A stretch of DNA of 64,000 bases from positions 2,666,001-2,730,000 of the forward strand of contig JAJGBQ010000003.1 in the NCBI GenBank assembly GCA_022457065.1, given 5' to 3'. The notes under the pieces were generated by a model. That model saw only the letters and a list, made by a program, of their open reading frames with translations, ran no database searches and was not told where the DNA came from. The stretch comes from Curvularia sp. ZM96. Lineage: Eukaryota; Ascomycota; Dothideomycetes; Pleosporales; Pleosporaceae. The position numbers were made by a program, and so were the translations under genes. Shown in pieces: positions 46,961-59,564 of this stretch (position 1 is its first letter; each line of letters starts with the position of its first letter).

Positions 46961-48039
46961 CTAGACCCAAGCCTCGTCGATTTTTCCCAAACCAGGCCTT
47001 TTGGATGCTAACGGAATATTGTGGACTGCGTTTCCAACCCTGACTTTTACAGCGTCGAATGCAGCGCTTGGCGATTCAACATATTTGCTTGTATCAATTT
47101 TTTGCACGAGAGCTGTCCATTGGGCGTCGGGCTCAGCCAAGTTCCAAGCTATGCTGACGTGGAAATATTGCGAGTAATCTTGGGGCTGGGGATCATTCTT
47201 GTCGACCTTCGTCCTCTTTGGGCCACGATTTTGGTCGACGTCTTCCATCGGGCCGTCTCCTGCACCGCCGATATACAGACCAGGATGTCCGGTATCTGTA
47301 GCAGCTTGGTTACAAGCACGCAACAGAGTGTTGAGCTCATCACTCTCTGGCCGCTTAATGCTCAGGACCAAGAACCAGCGATTGCGCTCAAAGTTGGGCA
47401 CCCATTTGAGGCCCTGAAACTCGAAGTTGAATGCTGGTACTGCACATCGTCGCAGAGAAGCGCTCAATGTGTCGAGAAATGTTTCTCTGTCGTCAGTCTT
47501 GATTTGCAAGGTCCGCGATAGCGATACGTGCAGAGGCAACGGCACACCCAGGTCTGATTGGAGCGAAGGCTTTATCTCTGGTATTGGCAGTTTCTTGGTG
47601 CGCTTAGTGTTTTCAAGTTCAAGTGTGTTCTTCACGTGCTGTATCAAGCTGTGCAAAGCATGAGATTCAGGCTGTGTCGGTATCCCTCCAACAGGTTAGT
47701 CGGTCTGCCACGGATGCTGCTCGTGATGCCGTGCTCGTGAGTATCCTTACACTCTAGGTAGACGTGACTGGGCCAGTTGCCCTGCACATGAGGGACAGCA
47801 CGCCGACGTCCGCCATGTAGGTCTGGATTGTCGCTAGTGCTGACACGGGCATTTGTCGCGTAGAGGTCGTGAAAGGCGGGCGGCAGTGGTGGCAGCGCAT
47901 GTGCGTCGGTGGCTCCACCACTGCTGCGCCTGCGCTTGGTGGCAGCAGGCTCGGTAGGGTCGACGCGGATGTTATCGTGCCCTGTCTCCTCGTCGTTGTC
48001 GTCGTCGGAGGCAGAATCCGGATAAGCGACGAGGGCCAT
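46961..48039 (-). CDS. USB1: U6 snRNA phosphodiesterase Usb1/Mpn1
   Basis: Usb1 is a nuclear 2H-family 3'-exonuclease that trims the oligo(U) tail of U6 snRNA and leaves a protected end. Two exons (48039-47751 and 47685-46961) give 337 residues. The intron uses GTAAGG and an acceptor TTGGAG shortly after a CTAAC branch site; it yields VYLEWIPTQPESHALHSL, matching the family block after WPSHVYLEW. The two catalytic HxS motifs are HVS in PLHVSLSRT (His149) and HVS in YFHVSIAWNL (His272). The N-terminal 60 residues are acidic then basic (TKRRRSSGG), as in other fungal Usb1. Other acceptors (CACAG at two sites) break the frame. Confidence 0.9.
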
Positions 48040-48415
48040 GGCGGGCTCGATCGCAAGAAGGTGAAGGATCACCGTAGCTGTCGTCACTCATGGATAGGGC
48101 CAAGTGTGGGCCCCGCTTTAAGCCTAGCGCATCCGCATGACGTACGGCAGCGATTGGGCCGCGTTTGCACTCACCAAGAGGTTACCAAAGAGAACTGACG
48201 CAGGGCCGCGACTGAGCCGCCATGACATGTATTGTGTCTACGCGTCCCACTGCATGCTCACCCAGGCATTTATCAGCCGGGCCTCCCCTTCCTGTCCGGT
48301 GCTCTTGTTTCCCATCTTCCCGCTTTCATATCACACCTGACATTTCACTTTCGTCCTCTCCCACCTATTGAACTGTATTAAGTCCACATCCGTGACTTTG
48401 CAACACACGACCACA
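48040..48415. promoter_or_regulatory. Divergent promoter region USB1 / PAL1
   Basis: 376 bases between two starts. The 100 bases before PAL1 are CT-rich on the plus strand. No supported ORF. Confidence 0.55.
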
Positions 48416-49649
48416 ATGGAAGCCGTATGTCATTTTTTCCCATCCGAGTGAATACACGTACTGATTTCACAGGCACATCATGCACTGATTGATCCTCTCA
48501 TCGAGCCAGACCCAAGCGACGAGACTGGACTCAACAGCCACTTCCGCTCGACTTTTGCGCCTGCTGCTCCAATTACTCCGCCTGGATCCGCTGGACACCC
48601 CAAGGAACACCCCTCTGTTAGCATTCAAAACACTGGCAGCTCTGTCGAAACCAACCCATACCGTCGCTCTAGAGCTGCGTCGGACACCAAGGGCATGTCG
48701 CCCTCCATGACGCATTACGGACAGACTTCGTCGCAGAGCAGGCGGTACGACTACCCGTCGCCTCCCAGCTCTGCCAGCCCCAAACGCAGCCGGTTCCCCA
48801 ACAATCACCGTGCCGAAGCCCTCGGATCCCTGAACGAGCCCAAGCCCCGAAGAGCCAGCAACCCGCCGCCATCCACCCTCAACAAAGATGAACTCTCCCG
48901 AAAAAACTCCTTGAAAGCACGTTACCCAGGCGACAAGTCCCACAGACCGCTCGAGCAGCTGCGTCATGATGAGAAGGTTGCTCACCGGGCGCCACATCTT
49001 AGGAAAAAGAACTTCCAGGGTGCCGACGTCATCGACCGGCTCGATAAGGCGAGCTTTGGTCGTTACCACCACGAAGGTCCCTACGATGCAGCCAGCATCG
49101 CTCGCAACAGAGTAGAAAAGTACAGCCCCCTCGCGGCTGTTAAGGATTCCAACGAGGAGGCACTGCGAGCTACTCCACGCGAGAACATTATCGATTCTGT
49201 GCAGAGACACCGCCCTCTCGAAGGAGTTGCCAACATCCCACCCGGTATGGCGGATCGTTTCGGAAGGGTTCTCGATTACGAGGAGGGAGCCGACCTGCAG
49301 CGTGAGCCTGGTGGTGATTATCGCCGCTGGCCTGGTGTGGTATGTTTTACTTTGTATCCGCCCCAGAAAAGCATCTACTAACGTACCGTAGCAATACCAT
49401 CCTGATGACCTCAAGGGCAAGGGCGAGCCGTCTTTCACGATTGAAAGAGCCCTCAAGGAACACAAGCGTACCGGCGACAGCGGAACTGAGATGAAGACGC
49501 GCAGCCACCGCGCCCGCAGCGCAGGTAATCTTGACAACCCCCAAGCCATGGGTGTTAGTAGTAGCAACAATGGCGAAAAGAGCATGGGAAGTGCAATCAA
49601 GAGACGAATTGGTAGCATCCGTCGTCGCAAGCACGACGCTGATGCTTAG
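48416..49649 (+). CDS. PAL1: Pal1-family cell morphology / endocytosis protein
   Basis: Pal1 localises to growth sites and endocytic patches and helps keep cell shape. Three exons (48416-48424, 48473-49339, 49392-49649) give 377 residues; the first is only 9 nt (Met-Glu-Ala). The Ser/Pro-rich N-terminus is disordered. The conserved domain starts at ARYPGDKSHRPLEQLRHDEK and includes YHHEGPYDAASIARNR, NEEALRATPRENI, NIPPGMADRFGRVLDYEEGA and QYHPDDLKGKGEPSFTIERA, which is split by the second intron. The C-terminus is strongly basic (KRRIGSIRRRKHDADA), suitable for membrane lipid binding. It is divergent from USB1. Confidence 0.93.
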
Positions 49650-50343
49650 AGCGCTTATTTTCCGTACGCCCAACGCGTTTCGATGAAAGTCCTCACGCAC
49701 ATGTCATGCATTGAGTTTCCCGCACGTTGAGCGAACGTTTGTCCAAAAGAAATTGTACCAGACAAAAAGAACGAGCTAAAATCGCCGGAGTTTTCCTTTT
49801 TTTTATCTTCTCATTATTTTCTTTCGGTCGAGCATAGAGGCCTGTCAGCGACGCAATGTGTCAGCAAAACATACCCCTCAGTACGATTTTCTCTATCTCC
49901 TCAATGGTAGTTTGGCGTATTTTTGTTTATCACAACCCAGTGTCGCTTGGTCAATAATAAGTGTACGATAAGGAGTCGGAAAAGAAAATTGCTAGATTGG
50001 CAGGGAGACGAAGTGACGCAGCAATACTATTTTCAATCATGTTAAACATTACATACCGAACTATTCATGTGTGTGTGTGTGTGAGTGCTTAAAGAAAAAT
50101 AGAAAAAAAAAGAAGCATCCTAGAGGGGAAACCAGACAAGCAGCGCTATAAGGGTATGTATGCGAAGGAGAAGCTGAACGCATGGACAGGGAATAGAGAA
50201 GAGAGTAGAGAAAACCATGGCCTTCCCCAGAGTCAGCACTTTACCTCATGACATCAATTCACCCCACTCGCTCAACTGTCGGGCTTTCCAATTTCGTGTT
50301 TTCGCAGCAACAGTACGGTTTGTGCTGTTGTTTGTCTGCTTGT
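49650..50343. other. Intergenic between convergent genes
   Basis: 694 bases between PAL1 and the membrane hydrolase gene 3' ends, with a short (TG)n tract at 50069-50083. No supported ORF. Confidence 0.55.
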
Positions 50344-52038
50344 TTACTCATCAGCCGCCTCGACGTCTTCCTTCTTGACCTTTGCAGCGGCCTTGACGAG
50401 CTGCTTGAGACGCTTCTCCATCACACTACGACCCTCAAGCGTCTGCCAGACTTGGTGCGGCGCCTTGTTGACTACATCCCAGCTGACCAGGTTATCGGTG
50501 AGATGAGTCAGGTCTTTCTGCTTACGTTCCCACTCGCTGTCCCTCCTGACTTCGATTCCACTGGAGACAATGACAAGCGGTGTGTTTGAACTTTGAATGT
50601 TTCGTGCAGCAGAGACTTCGTTCTTGGTGAGGCTGTCAGCGACGAGATTCTCTTGGAGCTGTGCCTTGATGTATTTGCCGGACTGGTAGGCATTGCGGCC
50701 GTAGACGCGGTCCTCACGTGTGCGGCCCTTGAAGATTGCACCTGCTAGGCGGACAGTGCCAAGGGGCGAGATAATACCCCAGGCCCAGAGCAAGAAACCG
50801 CGTCCAGGGTTACCGATGCGGTGGAGAAGATCCTCGTGGAGAGGATCGACCATCATGATGCCAGTGACCTGCTTCAAGTGGCGCGAGCTGAAAATGCGTG
50901 AGACAATGCTACCAGTGCCAGCTGAGACCAGAATCCATGGTCCTTCTTCACCAGCCTTAGCAAGCGCCTCGGACAGCGCATCGGCGGACATGCCGCCCGA
51001 GTGTGGGGATGGGGCGTTGTCAGAGAAAGCGTATCCGGGGCGGTCCCAGTAGCAGTAGCGAGAGATGGTGCCGTTCTTGTAAGCTGCGTAGGCCCAGTGC
51101 TCAAAGTCGTATTCTAGCGGCTCCTCTCCGGCCTCGAGAATGATAGTAGGGTCCTTTGAGCCATTTGTCTCGGTTATATTGCCAACGCAAGCCAAGTGAA
51201 CAGCGTATTTGTCTCCGTCTACGAGAATGCGGTCTCCGTACATCTTTAGTGTTGCATCTCGGCCACGTAGACACAGAGTGGCAGTCATCAGGATTACAAT
51301 GACGATGAAAATGGCGGTAAGTATAGTTGCAACCAGAACAGCGACCCATTCTTTCAGAGTGCGGCGGGTCTCTGCACGGCCAGTCAAACGTTCCTCTTCT
51401 TCCCGCTTGCCGGATGCAACGACCCGGTCAGTCAAGATGCACCAGACAGCCATCAAGAAAGCCCAGATCACGCTTGCAATGCCAACCCATCCCTCTTCGA
51501 GCCTTATACGTGGGATCGACAGGATGAGAATCATGTCAATGGCCAGGAGACCGGCAATGACGGCCGTTTCAATGCGCAGACCCTTGGCCGGTGTAATGAA
51601 GAAAATGGTGACTACAAGGAGGTTGCCGATGGTAAGGCATGTGTATGCGAAGTCGAAGAAACCTGATCCGCGGGTGTGTAGGCCGGGAGGGGAGACGAAG
51701 ATGGACACCAGCAGGAGGACCCACCACAGGAAGCTGATGATCAGGAACAGGATGGTGAGATAGCGCATGGCCCGTACGGTCCAAAGATTGTAAGGGGACA
51801 CCTTCAGCGGTTAGTACAAATTATTATGACTTCATGAAGCTTGACGTACAGCTGGGTCGTCCGGGTCGAGGTAGCCATCTGAATTGGGTGGTGGCCTGGG
51901 GCGATCGAGAAGCCTCGTCCTCTCAGTTGGCTCTTCATGTCTTATCGATGACCTAGAGGGTGCATCGTCGTTGGAAATTGGATAAGGCTCCTGGGCTGCT
52001 AGGCCATTGTCGCCATCATCTTTGGCACCTTTCCACAT
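50344..52038 (-). CDS. Polytopic membrane protein with alpha/beta-hydrolase-like domain
   Basis: Two exons (52038-51850 and 51801-50344, 48-nt intron) give 548 residues. The hydrophilic N-terminus (about 65 residues) leads to SPYNLWTVRAMRYLTILFLI and then five or six hydrophobic segments up to about residue 255. The C-terminal half resembles an alpha/beta-hydrolase: TIILEAGEEP, YCYWDRPGYAFSD and MMVDPLHEDL are typical strand/turn elements. In place of a GxSxG nucleophile elbow it reads VSAGTGSIVS, so it may not be catalytic. Such proteins are often labelled integral membrane or mitochondrial membrane proteins in fungi; real location and role are unknown. The C-terminus is Lys/Ala-rich. Confidence 0.83.
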
Positions 52039-52701
52039 GCTGGGCAGTCGGAGGTCTCGTAGGGATGAAAGTCCTCGTCGTAGAGTCGTAACGGAGAGGT
52101 GAAATCAGGGCAAAAAGAGAAGGTGGATTCCGTAGAGATCCAGAAGAGTATGGGACAGACGAGCGCTTTGTGGAGCTCGTAGATATGCTCAATGCTTCCT
52201 GGGGGCGCGTAGGTTTTACTGAAGCTCGTCGCGCTAAGAGGGACGGGATCGACATACGTCATCATGCCATGCGCGAATACCCTAGTCGCAAATCATGAAT
52301 CCAGATCCCCGCCGCCACGCCTACATACGGGATCGGAATACATGTCAACCACGTCCACGGTACTGGCACCTCCTGGCCAGACTCGTTCTGTCCTTGACCG
52401 CCCTATCCACATCACCTCTCTGTCGACTTTCTGGTACAGGGCGCACGATGGGGTTGGGCGTCTTGGTCAACGACTCGCTTAGACATGAGCTACCATCCCT
52501 GTCGGCGATTAGATAGGATACCCCACTGTGTTCAATCCCCCTCACGCATTGCCCTTCCACCGATCCAGGCATATAACTCAACGGAAAGCTGCATAACGTG
52601 CGCCCTTCTCTCCAACTAGTGGGGCCAATCAACTCATCGCGGACCTCCACGGGCCCCCCAAATCCTGCTTTTGGACATTGTACAGCCTCGTTCAAGCCGC
52701 C
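52039..52701. promoter_or_regulatory. Divergent intergenic region, membrane hydrolase / PPE1
   Basis: 663 bases between divergent starts. A minus-strand frame (51999-52265) overlaps the start of the membrane protein gene and has no motif. No repeat seen. Confidence 0.55.
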
Positions 52702-53885
52702 ATGTCCAGCCTGGCCAGAGAGTTTGCCAAAACTAAGCTCTCTTCCCTGCCGCCACCCGAGCCACTGCAGGAAGAGCCGCCCGAGTACGAAGATGACTCG
52801 TCCTCTGCTTCGTCCATGTCTAGCACCGGCACTGTCATCCCGTCGACTACGCTGAGACCCGCCCCCGCAATCCACTGGTCCGACTACTATTCGCAGGAGT
52901 TCTACCTGGAGCAAGAGCGCAACGGCTCGGGCCATGCCAAATTCCATGTTTATCTCACGCCTCCGGCATCACCAAAGGCGCCGCTGATAGTACTGCATCA
53001 TGGTGCAGGAAGCTCGGCAATGACCTTTGCGCTTGCGTCCAAGGAGATTAGGAAGGCCATGCCGGACATTGGTATACTGGCTGTCGAGGCACGCGACCAT
53101 GGCAGTGTAGTCTGGGATGCTAGTGGAGAAGTGGATACAGACTTAAGCATTGCCCAACTTAGTCAGGATCTAGTCGACATGATTTCGCTCACGCAAGCCA
53201 AGATGGGTTGGGAAGAGCTTCCTACAATTATCCTTATCGGACACAGCTTGGGCGGTGCTGTCGTTACCGAGACCGCAAACAGCGGCTCATTGGGCAACAA
53301 GCTGATGGGATTCGGTGTCCTCGACGTGGTTGAGGGCTCAGCCATGGAGACGCTGGGACATATGCATACATACTTGGCCAGTAGACCCAAGTCGTTCCCG
53401 TCGCTTCCTGCTGCTATTGAATGGCACATCCGCTCGCGCACATTACGCAACCCACAATCAGCAAGAGCTAGCGTACCAAGCCTGTTACTGCAAACCGCAG
53501 ACGGACGATGGGCATGGCGGACAGAACTCTCGAGCACAGAGCCATATTGGGAAAACTGGTTCACTGGCATGAGCGGCAAATTTCTCAGCGGAAAAGGAGC
53601 CAAACTGTTGTTGCTTGCTGGGACTGATAGACTGGACAAGGAGCTAATGATAGGACAGATGCAGGGTTTGTATCCCTATTATTATTTTGCTGCTCAAATT
53701 GGATCTAACACTATGCAGGTAAATTCCAGCTCCAAGTTTTTCCAGCCGCTGGCCACTTTCTTCACGAAGATCTTCCCGAGAAGACCGCAGAAGTTGTCGT
53801 AGAGTTTGTAAAGCGTAACGACAGGAGTACGCTTGTCCTTCCACCCAAAGTTTCCGATCTGCTTGCACAAGGCAAGCGGGTTTAG
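52702..53885 (+). CDS. PPE1: Protein phosphatase methylesterase Ppe1/PPME1
   Basis: Ppe1 removes the carboxyl-methyl group from the C-terminal Leu of the PP2A catalytic subunit. Two exons (52702-53665 and 53719-53885) give 376 residues. The alpha/beta-hydrolase oxyanion segment is LIVLHHGAGSSAMTF, the nucleophile Ser182 lies in LIGHSLGGAVV, and the catalytic His is in the last exon (FPAAGHFLHEDLPEKTAEV). The intron has an unusual GTTTGT donor and a CTAACACTATGCAG acceptor; reading through it would lose the catalytic His, so splicing is needed for activity. The Ser/Pro-rich N-terminus before HWSDYYSQEFYL is normal for fungal members. It is convergent with UTP23 across 193 bases. Confidence 0.95.
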
Positions 53886-54078
53886 AGGTGCTGTCAGTAG
53901 CGGCTTTCTTTTCCAAGGTGCGCTCGTCCAACTTGACACCGTCAAGAGCGCCGGCTATAGGCGACCTGGGTATGGTTTGCTCCATCTCAGCCGTTTCTCA
54001 ATCCGTTTTTAACGATTTCAGTATCCGAATCTCGCAGACCTGCCTCAAATCCAGGCCTGCCTCAATGTTCAAGTCAAC

Positions 54079-55044
54079 TCATGGCGAAGCAGGGTGATCA
54101 TCATTCTTATCGCCACTCCTATCACCACCCTGTGTATCATCACCACCTTCAGCCTTGGGCTTGTGCTTTCTTCTCCTTTTTCGGGGCGCAGAATCTTCAC
54201 GCTCGCCCCGCTGACTGTCTCCGCTAGCTGCGTTTGTTGTAGATGGTCGTGTCTTCTTGGTAGCATTAGACTGTGTAGCTGTCTTGTCCTTCTTGGGCTT
54301 CTTGACACTCAGCGGATTAGGGCCTTTAGGACCCTTTCGCTTCTTGGCCTTGGGCTTTGTCTCTCCTGTAGATTGGTCTTCAATAGAGCGTCCACCCTCT
54401 CCATCTTGCCCGTCGTCTTCTCGTTTCCTCTTCAATGGCGTGTCTGGCTTGCGCTGTCCTTTGAGTCCCAACTTGAACTTTGATTTTTCTTCTCGCTCGC
54501 GGTGCTGCTCGGTGATATCAGCCATGGACTCCATGAGTACCACCGACTTGGCCAAATATATAATGGGAACACCAGCGATCGTTCGCATTTTTGCGCGCGT
54601 GTCTGGATCGTTGGCCGCAACTACATATCGATGCTTGTTTGTCGCACTATCCTTGGGATCCACTACAGAGCTCAGACAATCGTGTGTGCTGAGTGGCTCA
54701 TCTAGATCTTGGTGGTTGCATCGGCGGCGCTCGTATTCCTTGGCTTGTAATATGAGGGTCTCGTTCTTAGGCTTCGCGTTGTAGAGGTGTCGCATGTCGC
54801 AAGTCGTGATCATGGGCTTCACCTGCCCCCCGAGCATCTTCTGTATGCGCGCGATGAGGTCGATTTTGAAATTGTATGCATCTTGCAAGATCTGTGAGTC
54901 GAGCAGGACTTGGTACGGTTCACGGAATCCAAAGTTGATTTCGTATTGGTGGAGCTGTTTCTTGTATGCCTATATTGCTGTCAGCGAAAAGTTCGAATAT
55001 AATTGACAGATGGTCCGCCTTACTTTCGCGCGCTTCAACTTCAT
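54079..55044 (-). CDS. UTP23: rRNA-processing protein Utp23 (PIN-domain family)
   Basis: Utp23 is a nucleolar small-subunit processome factor needed for early 18S pre-rRNA cleavage and snR30 release. Two exons (55044-55024, only 7 codons MKLKRAK, and 54969-54079) give 303 residues. The PIN-like domain runs from YKKQLHQYEINFGFREPYQV through VAANDPDTRAKMRTIAGVP. Zinc-type Cys/His residues lie in ITTCDMRHL, RRCNHQD and THDCLSS, as in yeast Utp23. Fcf1 is the nearest alternative, but the start of the PIN domain and the long Lys-rich tail (about 180-303) favour Utp23. The tail is a typical nucleolar basic region. Confidence 0.94.
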
Positions 55045-55358
55045 GGCGACGATGTGTTTGGAGGTGGTGGATGATTGCGGGCAAGAAATTTAGAATGGCG
55101 GCCAAAAAGTTCGAATTGCGCGCGGAACTTAGGCCGTGCACCGGGCCACGCTAGTTGATTCGCATCCGGTACCCTGCGGCAGGTAACCACACCCCCGTCG
55201 CACCTCCGCATTCGTGAATCCGCCCCGAGGGCACCAAAACCAGTCGCGCATACTTTGGTCTTTGCTTCCACTCCTTACGCAAAGACACGACGCGCATTCC
55301 GCAATTGGCATTATACTGTTTGGTCTCTCCATGCTTTTCTTACGGTAGTCCCACCAGA
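55045..55358. promoter_or_regulatory. Divergent promoter region UTP23 / DUF726 gene
   Basis: 314 bases separate two start codons. No ORF or clear motif noted. Confidence 0.55.
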
Positions 55359-58300
55359 ATGAGCGAGAACCCCGCCGAGACCCCCAAGAATGAGGGAAAT
55401 AGTACAGCGACCACGGAAGCCAAGAAAGACGCCAACGAAGGAGTCGAGTATGACGATTTCGGTCTACCCATAAGGAAAAGGCGACCACGAACTCCGGTCG
55501 AGGATACATCGGAGTCGGAGTCGGAGAAGTTTGAGGATGCCGTAGCTTCCAAAGATGACAGCGCAGAGCAAGCCATCGCACCTGAGACCAAGGAAGATAC
55601 ACCAAATGGAAAGGATGAAAAGGCAGAGGCTTCAAAGGCAATGCTAGAGAAAACTGAGGCGGAGAGCAATGCGCAACCTCAAGCCAACAACCCGGCAGCG
55701 GAGCCAGTGGAGACAGCCAAACAAGAGCGAGCCGGAGAGCAGTCTGGAAAGCAGTCTGGAGAGCAGCCTCAGGAGCAACCTGAGGTCAGGCTTGCAGAAA
55801 CCAAGCAACATGTCCCAGAAACCATAAAGTCCCCCTCAACCTCCGAGCCCTCGAAACGCGTCAGCATGGCTGATTCACACCGCCCCGAAACGAACGTCGC
55901 ATCCATATCGGAGTACTCGCACCAACACCTTGTTTCACAATCACATAAGGAGGAAAAGAAGGATATGGGCGACGACGATGATGATGGGTGGCAGACCATG
56001 CCTTCATATGCTCATTATGACATGTACGATGACGATAATAGGCTTATCGCGAAAGAGAACGCGGAGGCATTGGAAGATATGCACGGCTATGGGAACGTCG
56101 GAGGGGCCGCGAAGGGTTATACCAGAGTTATCATGGACGATGACGCTGATTCGGTGACGAGCATGGACGATAACACTGCATACCTCTTCAAAGAAAGAAG
56201 CACTGCCCTAGCGGACGAAGACGAAGAAGGGAGAGACCCACTCTCGCAGATGCAAGCTACCAAGAATCTTCTTACTGAGGGACAGCGTGTCGCCTACGTT
56301 GGACTCGTACGACTAGCCACCAAGGAAATGGAAAAGAAGTTTTCCGAGTTCAAGTCAACCAACAGAAAGCTTAAAAAACAGCTAGAGCTACAATCGGCAA
56401 CTACAAAGATGTGGTCACAAAAGACCATGGTCAAGTTGTACGGACACATGGACATCAATGCGTCTGAGCAAATCATGATTGAGCAATTGTCGGAGCACGG
56501 CGTCGTGCCGGCTGACCTCACGCCAGCACTAATGCAGAACGCACGAGTAAAGAACCCAGTAGCAGAAGACACAGAAACGGTCAACGGAACTCCCTCCACC
56601 GAACCATCCGTATCATCACCTCGTCCTGAAACCCCGGCTGAAAAGTCCAAGTCAAAACAATTCTCATCACCAGGCTCGGAAGAGGATATTCACTCGTCGC
56701 CACCTCCGCCTTATGACGAACATCAAGATGACGGGTATGATTACCCAGAAGTTAGATCACCATCACAGCTCCCAACAAGCAAAAACCTCGATATTGATCT
56801 ACGGTGGACTGTCCTGTGCGACCTGTTCTTGGTTCTTATAGCAGACTCTGTTTACGATTCACGCTCGAGGGAATTATTTGAGCAAGTTGGCCGGTACCTT
56901 AGCGTGGACTGGCTAGAAAGCTGCCGATTTGAGAAACGTGTTACAGATGCACTGGAAATGCAGGAGCAGGCGGACAAGGAGAACTGGAATGAAGATGAGC
57001 ACATGACCAATCGTGCAAAACGGGCGCGCAACAAGCGTTTGGCGTTCATGGGCCTTGCGACTGTTGGTGGCGGACTTGTGATTGGCTTGTCTGCAGGTCT
57101 TCTTGCTCCTGTTATTGGCTTTGGACTTGCAGCAGGGTTTAGTACCATTGGCGTGGCCGGCACCAGCACTTTTCTGGCGGGTGCTGGAGGTGCTGCCATC
57201 ATCACATCGACTGGTGTTGTCACTGGCAGTACCATTGGTGTTCGAGCAATGAACAGGCGTACAGGTGCAGTGAAGACATTCGAGTATCGGCCTTTGCACA
57301 ACAACAAAAGGACTCACCTCATCATTACACTGGCAGGTTGGATGAATGGCAAAGTGGATGACGTCCGATTGCCATATAGTACTGTGGATCCTATAATGGG
57401 CGACATTTACTCGGTCCTCTGGGAGCCTGAGATGCTGAGAAGTATGGGTGACACTATCAATATTCTTGCTACTGAAGTGAGTGTGATTAGCAGATCACGA
57501 GGGTATATGTACTGACAACATTCAGGCTCTCACACAAGGATTGCAGCAAGTTCTGGGAAGCACCATTCTTACCGCTCTTATGTCTGCTATGACGCTGCCA
57601 CTTGCTCTCACAAAGCTGTCATACCTGATTGATAACCCATGGATCGTTTCGCAAGCTCGAGCCGATATGGCTGGACTAATTTTGGCAGACTCGCTTATCG
57701 ATCGCAACTTGGGAACAAGACCTGTCACTCTCGTCGGCTTCTCGTTGGGCTCAAGAGTCATTTTTTCATGCCTAAAGGAGCTTGCTGAACGTGGTGCATT
57801 TGGTATCGTGCAGAACGTGTACATGTTTGGCACGCCGGCAGTGGCCAAGCATGATGACTACGTTAAGGCTAGGTCTGTTGTGCCTGGAAGATTTGTCAAT
57901 GGGTATGCTACCAATGATTGGATTTTAGGTATGTTGTCTGTTTCGGGTTCGTCATCATTAGTATTAACATGTCTAGGTTACCTCTTCCGCGCAACCAGTG
58001 GTGGTGTTATGCGCGTCGCAGGCCTTGCCCCTGTGCAAGTACCCACAATTGAGAACATCAATGTGACTGAGCTCGTACCTGGTCATATGGCTTACCGTGC
58101 CGCAATGCCCAGGCTTCTTCGTGAAGTCGGATGGGTTGTTGAATCAGACGAATTTGCCGAAATCGAGGACCCAGATCCGGACAACCACGAGCTGCGACAA
58201 CGTGAACTCATCAACGAGATTGAAGAAGCGCGAAAAGAGCTGGAGAAGAAAGCACAGGAGAAAGAGAAAAGAGGCAGCAAGCTCAGCTGGTGGAAGAAGA

Positions 58301-59025
58301 AGAAAGCCGCAAAGAACGATTGGGAGGTCTACGACGAGAACTCGAATGTCGCGCCTCCAGGCCACAAGAAACTCGACCAGGAACAGGACCCAGCGAAATT
58401 GGCCGAAAACCAAATCATGTTCGACATCGATGCGATACGAAGAGAGGTCGCGGGGCTTGCTGCTGAAAGCAAAGAATACAACGCGGAGTCGGAATTCAAG
58501 ATCAAAGAAATCAAATCTACGCTCCCGCCCATGAAGATCGATATCGCTACAGTTCCTCCCTCGGAAACAGGCAGTAATCCCTACGCCAAGCTCCGGGAGA
58601 CGAAGAGCTACAACGACAGTCTGGGCACGTCAAGCAACACTGCGAAGCCCGCTTCCAACGGAACGCACACGGCCAGCGGATGGGAAGAATACGACGAATT
58701 CGAGCATGAGCAAGAGCGTATGGAAATGACCTTTGACACTTCCTTCCGCGATCCATCACCCCCTCGTTCCACCGCTTCCAACACTACCAACATCAAATCT
58801 CCACTCCCACCATCACCTCTACCAGCACAGCCCTTCCGTGCAGACACTTCATCGCCGTGGGATGAAGATGTTTCGCGCGGCGCAAGACCAGCACTCCGCT
58901 CCGTCAAAACAGAAAGCCATGCCACGTCGTTAGAGCCGCCACCTGACCTAGGTCATAACGCATGGGCAGATGAGTTTGACGAGGATTTTGGCCAGGAAAA
59001 AGAAGTCCAGATGAGCTTTATGTAA
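55359..59025 (+). CDS. DUF726 membrane-associated lipase-like protein (TMCO4/Mil1 type)
   Basis: Three exons (55359-57476, 57526-57928, 57977-59025) give 1189 residues. The N-terminal 450 residues are acidic and low-complexity, with Ser/Pro/Glu-rich stretches and a DDDDDGWQTMP patch. The DUF726 region starts near residue 480. A long hydrophobic stretch (about 563-640; LVIGLSAGLLAPVIGFGLAA and on) suggests two or three membrane segments. The alpha/beta-hydrolase part has the nucleophile elbow GFSLGS (Ser779) and FGTPAV after it. The C-terminus is a Lys/Glu coiled coil then Pro/Ser-rich. The yeast relative Mil1 binds the AP-1 medium chain, and human TMCO4 is the animal member. An intron of 49 nt and one of 48 nt are the shortest in the window. 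Confidence 0.9.
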
Positions 59026-59079
59026 TGTCCGGATAGTTGTTGGTTGTGGTGGTGCCGCCACGTCATGTGGCTGACGGCT

Positions 59080-59120
<41 letters not shown>

Positions 59121-59564
59121 CTTCTTCTTCCCTACCTCTTGCTTTTCTCTTCTCCCTCTCTCTCTATCTGTTTACTCTCCTTGTGTACGTGCATGTACGT
59201 GCTTTTTTCTTGGCATAAGATTTCAGCGCGCATTCGGGATTTGTAAGAAGTGGTGCTAGGATCATTCCGCTTAATCGACCCACCTTTGTTAGAGACTTTA
59301 CAGGCGTTTTCGTTGCTTTTTTGCTTGCTTGGTTATTAGTCGGTGGAAGGGGGGCGTTTTAGGTTAGTATCTTTTTTTTTGGAGGGGGGAGCATGCTTGG
59401 TGTTTATGCTGCATTGTTTGCTAGAAGGGAAAGAATAGCGTACTGATGCTTTTGTTGTTGTTGTTATTGATGATGGGGAAAGCGTTTTTCAGCATGTCTT
59501 GTGGTAGGGGTTTAGGGCTTGCTGGATATGCAAAGGCCCTAAGAGGCATGGTAGGGAGAAGAAG
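59026..59564. other. DUF726 3' region
   Basis: 539 bases after the DUF726 stop: a long T- and CT-rich 3' flank with the CTG repeat listed separately. Two short frames inside translate the repeat and are not called. Confidence 0.55.
59081..59118. repeat. (TGC)n trinucleotide microsatellite
   Basis: About twelve perfect TGC/CTG units lie 56 bases after the DUF726 stop, so probably in its 3' UTR. Length is likely variable between strains. Confidence 0.92.

Noticed and set aside
51999..52265. Minus-strand 88-residue frame ahead of the membrane hydrolase
   Set aside because: It overlaps the well-supported start exon of that gene in another frame and shows no domain.
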